In this document: in pieces, positions 30,303 through 37,876 of the stretch
Layout: every line of letters starts with the position of its first letter
Numbering within the stretch: the first letter of the stretch is position 1
Assembly (NCBI RefSeq): GCF_023078355.1
Contig: NZ_CP095552.1
Coordinates: 3,348,001-3,412,000 of the forward strand
Length of the DNA: 64,000 nt
Reading direction: 5' to 3'
Source: Gordonia hongkongensis
GTDB taxonomy: Bacteria; Actinomycetota; Actinomycetes; Mycobacteriales; Mycobacteriaceae
Notes under the pieces: model-generated
What the model was told of the DNA's origin: nothing
Seen by the model: only the letters and a program-made list of their open reading frames with translations
Databases searched by the model: none
Program-made: the position numbers and the translations under genes

Positions 30303-30434
30303 TTAGACAGTGCGCGGTACCGCCAGCGTCACGGTCAGCACAGTCGCGAGCGCGAGCGTCCCGAGTACGAGGATCGCCAGCCCGGCCGTCGTACCGGTTC
30401 CGCGACGGGCCCTCGGGGATCGCGAGGGCGGCAT
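30303..30434 (-). pseudogene. Severed N-terminal membrane anchor of beta-propeller protein 1
   Basis: From the ATG at 30434 the frame encodes MPPSRSPRARRGTGTTAG, then a hydrophobic helix LAILVLGTLALATVLTVTLA and VPRTV, ending at the TAA 30305-30303. The next codons in the same frame (GSGTVLGAPTGEHGED) lead into the propeller body. The intact neighbour reads TLAVPRSVDGHAAV at this point, so the stop falls inside a conserved region. Sequence 12 codons later resumes with a usable GTG. Confidence 0.65.
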
Positions 30435-30469
30435 TCCGACCGAGTGATGGTCGCCCGGGTACGGCCGGG

Positions 30470-31909
30470 TCAAGGCTTCGCATCCAACAGACGAAGCGAA
30501 CCCGACTCGCCGGCCACACCGGTGATGACCTGGAAGAGGTACGGTCCGACGAAACGGTATTCGCGCTCGCCGTCCGGGTTTCCAAGCGTCCATACCTCAC
30601 GTCCGCTCGACAGTTCGTAGGCGACCATCTTCGGGACACCGTAGTTCGAACCGAACCTGTCTGCGAAGACGGCCCGAACTCCGTCGAAAGCAAGGAGACG
30701 GTTGTTCCCGGCGGCCATGGTCGTCGCGCTCTGCGGTTTGTCGAGGTCGAGGACCACCCATTCCTCGGAGTTGCTGCCGGTCGTCTCAGAACCGGCCACA
30801 TACTGCTCACCCAATAGTTCGGTACCGAGAAGGCTGCCGGCGAACGCCGTCAGAGCGACGACCTCGAGCGTCTCCAATGAGGCGGCACCGATGGCCTGAC
30901 GGTTGTCCACATCGGTTCCGGTGACGGGGATGAGGTCTCCTTCTGAACCGGACGGCGCGAAGGGCAGGACGACGCCGTCGATCGCGCCGCGTAGGGTGCC
31001 GCTGTCGTCATAGACGGTGGTGGTACGGGCGCTCGTCAGGATGCTGACCGCGAAGCCGGGCCGGGCCACGGCGACCTGGATGATGGCCGACCCGCCCGGA
31101 CCACCGTGGGGCTCGAGGTCCCGGGCGGAGTCGTACAGCACAGTTCCACTGTCGAGGGCGTACACCCGCGCTCCGCGCTTGTAGTCAGAGACCGCCACCA
31201 CGTTGCCGGACTCGGACAGTTCCGGATCGGATAGCCCCACGGGAGGACGCTGCACCCAGGAACGCGAACCGTCGGAACTGAACCAGTTCAAGGTCGCCGC
31301 ATAAACGGCCTCGGTTTCGACGAACCGCCGGCTCGTGACGAGGAAGCCGTTACCTGCGGAGGCGAGGGTCGGGTCTTGTGGACCGTCTGCGATCTCGAAC
31401 GATTTCGTCGCCGTCACCGCACCGGTGCCGACCGCGATGAACCCGAGATCGACGGTGCTCGGCGCACTCCCGCGACGGAGGCAGGCGAGTCTGCCATCGC
31501 GGCTGAGAGCGCAGGTCTCGGCTCGAAACGCCGACGTCTCGGGCCAGAGTTGCCTGCCGTCCGCAGCGTCGAAGGCCATCAGTTCGGTGACGGATGCGCT
31601 CGTGGGACCGCCGACGACGATCTGCCGATCAGCTGCGAGCACCGTCGGCACCCGGGTGGTGTCCGGGGTTCGCAGCCCGGCGATGTCAGACATGTCCGCC
31701 GACCACCGCGGGGTCGGGGTGGTTGCCAGGGGGTCGACATCGGGATACCTGTCGTCGGCCGCGCTGCGGTCCGCGGTCGTCGCGCTGTCTGCCACCACCG
31801 CGGCGTGCCCGTCAACAGACCGAGGCACCGCCAGAGTGACGATCACCCCCATCGCAACGATCACCGTGCCCATGAAAAGGGCCACGACGGCCCCCGACTT
31901 CCCCCGCAT
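30470..31909 (-). CDS. Membrane-anchored beta-propeller (PQQ-like) protein 2
   Basis: A 479-residue protein with a short basic start (MRGKSG), one hydrophobic helix at about 7-28 (VVALFMGTVIVAMGVIVTLA), then a large outside domain with repeated blade patterns such as ELMAFDAADGRQLWPETSAF, ARVYALDSGTVLYDSARD and MVAYELSSGREVWTLGNPDG. Such WD/PQQ-like repeats form a beta-propeller; none of the catalytic residues of true PQQ dehydrogenases is evident. It is a paralogue of the disrupted gene 35 bp downstream. The pair lies between the DUF4191 gene and an RDD protein, where M. tuberculosis has nothing comparable. Probably a binding or scaffold protein on the outer face of the membrane; function unknown. 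Confidence 0.75.
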   Translation of the reverse strand: MRGKSGAVVALFMGTVIVAMGVIVTLAVPRSVDGHAAVVADSATTADRSAADDRYPDVDPLATTPTPRWSADMSDIAGLRTPDTTRVPTVLAADRQIVVGGPTSASVTELMAFDAADGRQLWPETSAFRAETCALSRDGRLACLRRGSAPSTVDLGFIAVGTGAVTATKSFEIADGPQDPTLASAGNGFLVTSRRFVETEAVYAATLNWFSSDGSRSWVQRPPVGLSDPELSESGNVVAVSDYKRGARVYALDSGTVLYDSARDLEPHGGPGGSAIIQVAVARPGFAVSILTSARTTTVYDDSGTLRGAIDGVVLPFAPSGSEGDLIPVTGTDVDNRQAIGAASLETLEVVALTAFAGSLLGTELLGEQYVAGSETTGSNSEEWVVLDLDKPQSATTMAAGNNRLLAFDGVRAVFADRFGSNYGVPKMVAYELSSGREVWTLGNPDGEREYRFVGPYLFQVITGVAGESGSLRLLDAKP

Positions 31910-31999
31910 GCGACCACTAAATCACAGCGACGATGACCATCCCGCCCCTAGTTCCACAGCGAATCGATAGGCGTATGGAGAACGAGCTGCCGCCCCGGG

Positions 32000-32506
32000 T
32001 CAGCGGGTCCGGACGAGCGCGGTGCCGGTTGCGCGGTCGTGCAGAGCGCGCCCGTTGTAGTCGTTGATCAGCGCCGGGACCAGGAAGATCATCAGCAGCT
32101 GGCGGAAGAAGGCCCGGACGATCCCGACCGCCGCCGGGCTCTGCTCGCCGGTCGCTTCGGCGGTGTTGCGCTCGACGCCGTAATCCACTCGCGCCACGCG
32201 CATCCCGATGACGAGCTGGCCCGGGGTGAACCCGAACAGCGTCACCGCGAAGATGCCCATGACGAACCACACGCCCATCTGCGCGGTGCCCAGATGCGGC
32301 GAGTTGAAGCCACCGAAGAACGCCATCGCGAGCCCGCCGGCGATCAGCCAGTCGACGAGCAGGCCGGCCACCCGCGGCCAGCCGGTGGCCAGCGACCCGG
32401 GACCGCTCTGCGGTAGGCCGAGATCCTGTCCCCGGTACTCGTTGTCCACGCCGTTCTCGGGACCGATCTGCGGTCCCGACAGCCAGGAACCCGTGACTCG
32501 TCCCAT
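32000..32506 (-). CDS. RDD family membrane protein
   Basis: A 168-residue protein with the RDD-type core: RVAGLLVDWLIAGGLAMAFFGG (helix 1, Arg at its start and Asp in the helix), a second helix VWFVMGIFAVTLFGFTPGQLVIGMRV with the TPGQ motif, and a third with AFFRQLLMIFLVPALI. RDD proteins are small membrane proteins, some of which act in Na+/H+ antiport; here no function can be given. It lies upstream of and divergent from glnA1, as Rv2219A does in M. tuberculosis. GAGGAGT nine bases before the ATG at 32506 is a good ribosome binding site. Confidence 0.85.
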   Translation of the reverse strand: MGRVTGSWLSGPQIGPENGVDNEYRGQDLGLPQSGPGSLATGWPRVAGLLVDWLIAGGLAMAFFGGFNSPHLGTAQMGVWFVMGIFAVTLFGFTPGQLVIGMRVARVDYGVERNTAEATGEQSPAAVGIVRAFFRQLLMIFLVPALINDYNGRALHDRATGTALVRTR

Positions 32507-32687
32507 CGGTGATGACTCCTCTCACGCGACCGCGCAACCCCCTCGGTCCGCGTCGTCGCCGCACTGGGAACCATCGTAGTCGCTGGTTGTCGTGACCCGT
32601 CCCGCCCGTTGGCCCCTGCCGCTAGGGTTGGGATGCGCCGAGTGCGACGGCCCCCGATCACGCTGTGTAGCCAACACCACTGCGCGT

Positions 32688-32703
32688 GTAACACGGGGGA
32701 AAC
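32688..32703 (+). promoter_or_regulatory. GlnR-like box GTAAC-N6-GAAAC upstream of glnA1
   Basis: GTAAC (32688-32692), six bases, GAAAC (32699-32703). This equals the half-site pair of actinobacterial GlnR boxes (gTnAc-N6-GaAAc). It lies six bases before the -35 element of the glnA1 promoter, where an activator would stand. The preceding bases (TGCGCGTGTAACACGG from 32681) recur exactly upstream of glnA2. Confidence 0.7.
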
Positions 32704-32709
32704 ACGGAC

Positions 32710-32739
32710 TTGACGCATGGGCAACTTCGCCTCCATACG
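32710..32739 (+). promoter_or_regulatory. SigA-type promoter of glnA1
   Basis: TTGACG (32710-32715) and CATACG (32734-32739) with an 18-bp spacer. The expected transcript start near 32746 leaves a leader of about 80 nt before the GTG at 32829. Confidence 0.5.
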
Positions 32740-32828
32740 GTTGCCGCTGAGATCCGCTGCTGTTTCTCAGTGGCGGATGTGGCGTGTCCCCATACACGGA
32801 CCACCGATCACGAAGGAGTCACCGCACG

Positions 32829-34262
32829 GTGTACAGCAGTAAAGAAGAACTACTCGAGGGCATCAAGAAGGAAGGTGTCGAGTACGTCGACATCCGTTTC
32901 TGCGACCTGCCCGGTGTCATGCAGCACTTCTCGATCCCCGCGTCGGCCTTCGACGAGGACGTCTTCGAGGACGGGCTGGCGTTCGACGGATCGTCGGTGC
33001 GTGGCTTCCAGTCGATCAACGAGTCGGACATGATGCTGCTGCCCGACCCGGCCACCGCGCGGATCGATCCGTTCCGCAAGGCCAAGACGATGAACCTCAG
33101 CTTCTTCGTCCACGACCCGTTCACCCGCGAGGCCTACAGCCGCGACCCGCGCAACGTCGCCCGCAAGGCCGAGGACTACCTCGCCTCCACCGGCGTCGCC
33201 GACACCTGCTTCTTCGGTGCCGAGGCCGAGTTCTACATCTTCGACTCGGTGTCCTTCGGTTCCGAGATGAACGGCACCTTCTACGAGGTCGAGTCCGAGT
33301 CCGGCTGGTGGAACACCGCGTCGCCGACCGATCCCGACGGCAGCCCCAACCTCGGCTACAAGGTCCGCCCGAAGGGTGGGTACTTCCCCGTCGCACCGTA
33401 CGACCACTACGTCGACCTGCGTGACGAGATGTCCACCAACCTGCAGAACTCGGGCTTCGAGCTCGAGCGCGGCCACCACGAGGTCGGCACCGCGGGCCAG
33501 GCGGAGATCAACTACAAGTTCAACACTCTGCTCCACGCAGCCGATGACGTGCAGCTGTTCAAGTACATCATCAAGAACACCGCATGGCAGAACGGCAAGT
33601 CGGTCACCTTCATGCCGAAGCCGCTCTTCGGCGACAACGGTTCGGGCATGCACGCCCACCAGTCGCTGTGGAAGGACGGCAAGCCGCTGTTCCACGACGA
33701 GGCCGGCTACGCGGGCCTGTCGGACCTGGCGCGCTACTACATCGGTGGCATCCTGCACCACGCACCGTCGCTGCTGGCGTTCACCAACCCGACCGTGAAC
33801 TCCTACAAGCGTCTGGTGCCGGGCTACGAGGCCCCGATCAACCTGGTCTACAGCCAGCGCAACCGGTCGGCCTGTGTGCGTATCCCGATCACCGGCAACA
33901 ACCCGAAGGCCAAGCGCCTCGAGTTCCGTTGCCCGGACAGCTCGGGCAACCCGTACCTGGCGTTCGCCGCGATGATGATGGCCGGCCTGGACGGCATCAA
34001 GAACAAGATCGAGCCGCACGAGCCCGTCGACAAGGACCTCTACGAGCTCCCGCCGGAAGAGGCCAAGAGCATCCCGCAGGCCCCGACCTCGCTGGCCGCG
34101 GTCATCGACCGTCTCGAAGAGGATCACGAATACCTCACCGCCGGTGGCGTGTTCACCGAGGACCTCATCGAGACCTGGATCGCGCTCAAGCGTGAGAACG
34201 AGATCGAGCCGGTGCAGATCCGTCCGCACCCGTACGAGTTCTCGCTGTACTACGACTGCTGA
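32829..34262 (+). CDS. glnA: Glutamine synthetase type I (GlnA1), adenylylation-regulated
   Basis: Makes glutamine from glutamate, ammonia and ATP; forms a dodecamer in the cytosol. The 477-residue product has the GS-beta signatures: [44 protein letters not shown] (glutamate/ATP site), [11 protein letters not shown], and the adenylylation loop [10 protein letters not shown] with Tyr405. Regulation by GlnE, encoded 4.6 kb away, is therefore expected. The GTG at 32829 is chosen because of GAAGGAG ten bases upstream and because the first residues ([20 protein letters not shown]) match the family; an upstream ATG in frame has no such support. A hairpin follows the gene at 34284. Confidence 0.97.
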   Translation: MYSSKEELLEGIKKEGVEYVDIRFCDLPGVMQHFSIPASAFDEDVFEDGLAFDGSSVRGFQSINESDMMLLPDPATARIDPFRKAKTMNLSFFVHDPFTREAYSRDPRNVARKAEDYLASTGVADTCFFGAEAEFYIFDSVSFGSEMNGTFYEVESESGWWNTASPTDPDGSPNLGYKVRPKGGYFPVAPYDHYVDLRDEMSTNLQNSGFELERGHHEVGTAGQAEINYKFNTLLHAADDVQLFKYIIKNTAWQNGKSVTFMPKPLFGDNGSGMHAHQSLWKDGKPLFHDEAGYAGLSDLARYYIGGILHHAPSLLAFTNPTVNSYKRLVPGYEAPINLVYSQRNRSACVRIPITGNNPKAKRLEFRCPDSSGNPYLAFAAMMMAGLDGIKNKIEPHEPVDKDLYELPPEEAKSIPQAPTSLAAVIDRLEEDHEYLTAGGVFTEDLIETWIALKRENEIEPVQIRPHPYEFSLYYDC

Positions 34263-34283
34263 GCCCAGGCTCCGACGTCGACT

Positions 34284-34331
34284 CGGCCCGCTCCGCGATC
34301 GCTCTCCGATCGCCGAGCGGGCCGTTTCGTT
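34284..34331 (+). terminator. Terminator of glnA1
   Basis: CGGCCCGCT at 34284-34292 pairs with AGCGGGCCG at 34316-34324, with an inner CGATCG/CGATCG pair, followed by TTTCGTT. It lies 21 bp after the stop. Confidence 0.75.
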
Positions 34332-34394
34332 GTCGGCCGACTCGATCCATCAATCCGCGCGAGCAGCCGTGTCCGACCGTCCCGCCGTGCGACG

Positions 34395-34658
34395 ATGAGC
34401 CGCATGGGCACACTGCTGACGTCCGACGAGTTCGAGATCCGCCTGCTGTTCGCGGAGTCGGTCCCGGAGGTGATGCAGTTCGTCCGCGACGTGGTCCGGC
34501 AGCGCGAACCGATCGCCCTCGAGCTCGAGGGGTCGGCGCACATCGTGAATCTCGCCAACGTCCGGCACTTCTCGTTGGTCGACGAGACCGACGACGTCGT
34601 AGCGGATTCCGACGAGCGGACAACGGTCGTTCTCTCCATCGCCGAGGCCAAGGAGTGA
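34395..34658 (+). CDS. Small hypothetical protein after glnA1
   Basis: An 87-residue acidic protein (MSRMGTLLTSDEFEIRLLFAESVPEV...). No family recognised. The pattern of alternating hydrophobic residues (ELEGSAHIVNLANVRHFSLV) suggests a small beta-rich domain. Codon use is like that of neighbours. Start may instead be the ATG at 34404 (MGTLLTSDEF), which has GACGAT, a weak -10, seven bases before it. It faces the leftward alcohol dehydrogenase gene, with 36 bp between the ends. Confidence 0.55.
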   Translation: MSRMGTLLTSDEFEIRLLFAESVPEVMQFVRDVVRQREPIALELEGSAHIVNLANVRHFSLVDETDDVVADSDERTTVVLSIAEAKE

Positions 34659-34694
34659 CGACCCGAGCCAGCGCCGCCGGACCAGGCCGGACCG

Positions 34695-35753
34695 TCAGTC
34701 GCCGGCGGCGATGATCACCTTGAGCGCGTGCTCGTCGGCAGCGTTCGCGAACGTGTCGTACGCCTCGTCGAACTGATCGAACGTGAACCGGTGGGTGATG
34801 AACTTCTCCGGGGAGATGTCCCCGCGTTCGATGCTCTCCAGGAGTTCGGGTGCGGTCGTGGCGTTGACCAATCCGGTGGTGATCGTGAGGTTGTTGATCC
34901 AGTCCCGCTCGATCGGGAAGGTGACGCTCTCCCCGTGCACGCCGACGTTGGCGACATGACCGCCGGGACGGACGGAATCGAGCGCGACGCCGAACGTCGC
35001 GGGCACCCCGACCGCCTCGATCGCCACGTCCACCCCGAGCCCGCCTCGGCTGAGTTCCTTGAGTTGCGCGACCACGTCCCCGCCTGCGTTGACGTCGATC
35101 GTGTCGGTCGCACCGAAGTCGCGCGACTGCTCGAGCCGGAACTTGTTGCCGTCCACGGCGATCACCTTCGACGCGCCGGCCGCCGACGCCGTCATCACCG
35201 ACGCCAGCCCGACCGGCCCGACCCCGACGACGGCGACGACGTCGCCCTCTGCGACGGCGCCGTAGAGCACCCCGATCTCGTAGCCGGTCGGCAGGATGTC
35301 GCTGAGCATCGTGCCCTGCTCGGGAGTCACCTTCTCGGGAAGCGCGATCAGACCGTTGTCCGCGAACGGAACCCGGACGTACTCGGCCTGGGTGCCGTCG
35401 ATGAGGTGACCGAAGATCCAGCCGATGCCACCCACTGTCTGGCAGTGCGACGTCAGACCCGCTCGGCAGAACTCGCACGTTCCACACTTGCTCACGCAGG
35501 ACACGATCACGCGATCCCCGACCCGAACCCGCTCGCAGCCCGGACCGACCTCGGTGACCACTCCGACGCCCTCGTGCCCGAGGATCCGACCCGGCGTGAC
35601 CGCCGCTACGTCGCCCTTGAGGATGTGCAGATCGGTTCCGCAGATGGTGGTCACCTCCATCTTGACGATGGCGTCCGTCGGTTCCAGCAGGACCGGATTC
35701 GGAACGTCCTCCCAGGCCTTCTGACCTGGACCGTGATACACGAGAGCTTTCAT
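34695..35753 (-). CDS. Zinc-dependent alcohol dehydrogenase
   Basis: A 352-residue medium-chain dehydrogenase. Catalytic zinc ligands are in TTICGTDLH and GHEGVGVV; the structural zinc site is in CVSKCGTCEFCRAGLTSHC with four cysteines; the NAD(P) loop is VVGVGPVGLASV. Such proteins oxidise secondary or primary alcohols, or the reverse. The ATG at 35753 has AAGGAG six bases upstream; an extension of 23 codons lacks homology. The next gene upstream on the same strand is a cyclase-family hydrolase 100 bp away, so both may serve one catabolic route; substrate unknown. Confidence 0.9.
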   Translation of the reverse strand: MKALVYHGPGQKAWEDVPNPVLLEPTDAIVKMEVTTICGTDLHILKGDVAAVTPGRILGHEGVGVVTEVGPGCERVRVGDRVIVSCVSKCGTCEFCRAGLTSHCQTVGGIGWIFGHLIDGTQAEYVRVPFADNGLIALPEKVTPEQGTMLSDILPTGYEIGVLYGAVAEGDVVAVVGVGPVGLASVMTASAAGASKVIAVDGNKFRLEQSRDFGATDTIDVNAGGDVVAQLKELSRGGLGVDVAIEAVGVPATFGVALDSVRPGGHVANVGVHGESVTFPIERDWINNLTITTGLVNATTAPELLESIERGDISPEKFITHRFTFDQFDEAYDTFANAADEHALKVIIAAGD

Positions 35754-35853
35754 GGCCGACTCCTTGTGGTTGCGGGTCCTCGCGCGAAGATTAGGCATGG
35801 GTGCGCTCGCAGAACGTCTCACCTTGAGACGACTGCCCGGCCGGGAAGAAGTC

Positions 35854-36813
35854 TCACTTGATGGCGACAGGGTTGACAGGAGAACCGGTGGCCTCGTTGA
35901 TCTTCAGCGGCGCGGCCACGTAGAAGAACGTGTAGACCCCGTCGTCGGCGCAATCGGCGGCGAGCTTCTCGAGGTCGCAGATCTCGGTGAACGCCACGCC
36001 GAGGTTGCGCATGAGCGCGTTGTGCAGCACCAGAGCGGCGCCGTTGTTCGGGTCCACGGTCACCCCGTTCGCGATGGTGTCGGTCACGAGATTCGGTATC
36101 TCCATCTCCTGGAACCAGGACACGAGTTCGCGGGAGTAGACGAGGCCGGATTCGCAGAAGTCGCTGTAGAACTCGACGGCGTTCTCGAAGAACAGTTGCA
36201 GGTGATTGGTTCGGATCACCACGATGTCGCGCGGCTGGATCTCCGTGCCCTGGTACTCGGCACACGCGATCAGATCCTCGTGGTCGAACGTCTCGTACGG
36301 CTCCAGGTAGGCCTTACCCCGGTGACGTGCGATGTCGAGGAGCACGGCGCGACCGACCACTCCACGCTCGGCGATCGGCGCGACGCTGGCCCTCGACAAG
36401 CCCCCGATCGTGGTCCTCGAGTCGTACCCGTTCCAGATCTGGCCGTCGTACCAGACGTGGCCGAGCGCGTCGTACTGCGTGGAACCCTGGAGCGATGCGG
36501 TGAGCTTGTCGTCGGCGCAGTGCATGCCTCCGGGGAAAGCAGGCCCTTTGCCGTCATCCCAGTGCGATTCGTCAAGGGTCATCTCGCGAGTGGCAGGGCT
36601 ACGACCCGGCCACACGGGGTCACCGTGGGGATCGCCGATCAGGCGCTGAAGCGTGAACACCGCGCCCCGCCTGATCTGCGCCGCGCCCGCCAAGACCTGT
36701 GCGGCCGTCAGATGGTTCAGGCTGCCCACCTCGTCATCGGGTCCCCATCTGCCCCAATTGGTGGGCGAGTCGGCGAGGATCTCGCTGAGATCGGGCACGG
36801 CGGCATCTGCCAT
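35854..36813 (-). CDS. Cyclase family protein (putative metal-dependent hydrolase)
   Basis: A 319-residue member of the cyclase/kynurenine-formamidase superfamily. The region STQYDALGHVWYDGQIWNGY corresponds to the metal-binding HxGTHxDxPxH area, here in the GTQ/D-LGH form seen in the larger cyclase subfamily; ARHRGKAYLEPYETFDHED and DIVVIRTNH follow as in that subfamily. Likely reaction: hydrolysis of an amide or ester, substrate unknown. Start MADAAVPDLSEILADSPTNW. A 23-bp inverted repeat lies 114 bp upstream and may be its operator. The cyclase plus dehydrogenase pair suggests a small catabolic operon not present at this place in M. tuberculosis. Confidence 0.85.
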   Translation of the reverse strand: MADAAVPDLSEILADSPTNWGRWGPDDEVGSLNHLTAAQVLAGAAQIRRGAVFTLQRLIGDPHGDPVWPGRSPATREMTLDESHWDDGKGPAFPGGMHCADDKLTASLQGSTQYDALGHVWYDGQIWNGYDSRTTIGGLSRASVAPIAERGVVGRAVLLDIARHRGKAYLEPYETFDHEDLIACAEYQGTEIQPRDIVVIRTNHLQLFFENAVEFYSDFCESGLVYSRELVSWFQEMEIPNLVTDTIANGVTVDPNNGAALVLHNALMRNLGVAFTEICDLEKLAADCADDGVYTFFYVAAPLKINEATGSPVNPVAIK

Positions 36814-36926
36814 CGATTCACCTTCCGCAGGGTGTCAGCGCGCGACGCGCGCTGGATGTGCAATCGGGTGCCGAGCGGCAACGCTGACGTGCGTCGAAAC
36901 AGCACCCGCAATACGGCATGTGATCC

Positions 36927-36949
36927 GTAACACTTTTGGGACTTGTTAC
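36927..36949. promoter_or_regulatory. Inverted repeat GTAACA-N11-TGTTAC, possible operator
   Basis: Perfect 6-bp arms at 36927-36932 and 36944-36949 with 11 bp between. It lies in the divergent region between the leftward cyclase gene and the rightward small gene at 36987. It is AT-richer than its surroundings. Arm content matches no regulator that I can name with certainty. Confidence 0.45.
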
Positions 36950-36974
36950 CCTGCCGACTCACCGAATACGACCG

Positions 36975-36986
36975 TAGTTTGGACGA
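36975..36986 (+). promoter_or_regulatory. -10 element TAGTTT before the 61-residue protein gene
   Basis: TAGTTT at 36975-36980, six bases, then ATG at 36987; leaderless geometry and no ribosome binding site. Confidence 0.5.
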
Positions 36987-37172
36987 ATGACCCGTGATGT
37001 ATACGTCGAAGACCTCGTACCCGGTGACCGGATTCGCCTCGAAGGCACCCCGCGAGTGGTTCGCACCACCAGCCGTCTCGACGACAACCAGCTACGCATC
37101 GAGCTCGTCAAGGGCCACGACGACCTGAGTGAGGTCATCCTGGACCGCACCGTCAAGCTGCAGGTCAACTGA
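36987..37172 (+). CDS. Small conserved-looking hypothetical protein (61 residues)
   Basis: MTRDVYVEDLVPGDRIRLEG and onwards: a compact, all-beta-looking sequence with RVVRTTSRLDDNQLRIELVKG, ending LDRTVKLQVN. The pattern resembles small SH3-like or Hint-like beta barrels (DLVPGDRI is a common turn). No function can be given. A -10 box six bases before the ATG and normal codon use support it as a real gene. It faces the leftward heme oxygenase gene, 41 bp away. Confidence 0.65.
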   Translation: MTRDVYVEDLVPGDRIRLEGTPRVVRTTSRLDDNQLRIELVKGHDDLSEVILDRTVKLQVN

Positions 37173-37213
37173 CGCCTGATTCGACGATCCCGACGTTCGG
37201 GCGGACCTATGGG

Positions 37214-37876
37214 TCAGGCCGCCCGGGCGCCGTCGAGATCGCCGAACACCGCCTGATTGTGGTCGAAGGCCGCGATGGCCTCGTCGACGAGCCGTTCGAT
37301 CCCTGCGGCGTCGAGCGGTAGCGCGTCGAGCCGTGCCCGGTAGGCGTCCTTGTAGCGCTTGAGCTTGTCGATCTCGTCGAACGAGTAGAAGCTCAGCGCC
37401 GCGTCGTCGACCCCGTAGTGCTCTCGCATGCGGTGGGCCACCACCTGGCCACCGCTGAGGTCGCCGAGATAGCGGGTGTAGTGGTGTGCGACATATCGTG
37501 CCGGGTCGTCACGCGTGGACTCGATCGCGGTCACATAGCGCGCGACCGCCGGCAGCGGCGACGCCGTCGACGGGTCGATGCCGAAGGAGGCGAGGTCGGC
37601 GCCGAGGCGTTGCAGGCGAAGCAGTTTCGGGTCGAGCACGGCGTCGGCCACCGGGTCCCCCGCCAGGTCGGCACCGACACGCTCGAGCGCCTCGTAGACG
37701 AAGTACAACTGGACCGCCAGGCGCTGATACTCGCCGGAGTCCAACCGGCCCGACATCAGATCGTCGATGAACGGCGCATGCTCGGCGCGCTCGTGCGCCA
37801 CCGCTGTGGCCGAACGCAGACGTTCGGAGATACTCGGGCGGTCGTGTGGTCCGACGTTCTCGGGATCGGGCGTCAT
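37214..37876 (-). CDS. hmuO: Heme oxygenase (biliverdin-producing)
   Basis: Breaks heme to biliverdin, CO and Fe2+, serving iron acquisition from heme. The 220-residue protein matches corynebacterial HmuO in order: proximal histidine in TAVAHERAEHAPF (H28, equal to HmuO H20), then YVAHHYTRYLGDLSGGQV with the distal-helix glycines, YSFDEIDKLKRYKDAYR, and the end AFDHNQAVFGDL. The ATG at 37876 overlaps the stop of the upstream nuclease gene (ATGA); a longer in-frame opening lies antisense in that gene and is rejected. Canonical M. tuberculosis lacks this HmuO type and uses MhuD instead. No heme transport genes are near. Confidence 0.93.
   Translation of the reverse strand: MTPDPENVGPHDRPSISERLRSATAVAHERAEHAPFIDDLMSGRLDSGEYQRLAVQLYFVYEALERVGADLAGDPVADAVLDPKLLRLQRLGADLASFGIDPSTASPLPAVARYVTAIESTRDDPARYVAHHYTRYLGDLSGGQVVAHRMREHYGVDDAALSFYSFDEIDKLKRYKDAYRARLDALPLDAAGIERLVDEAIAAFDHNQAVFGDLDGARAA

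Larger units (their letters stand above)
32507..32828. other. 322-bp divergent regulatory region between the RDD gene and glnA1
   Basis: No gene is supported here. It contains a GlnR-like box (32688-32703), a SigA-type promoter (32710-32739) and a long untranslated leader of about 80-90 nt for glnA1 with GAAGGAG at 32813-32819 as ribosome binding site. Also present is CTAGGGTTGGG near 32622, a possible -10 element of unknown use. Confidence 0.6.
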
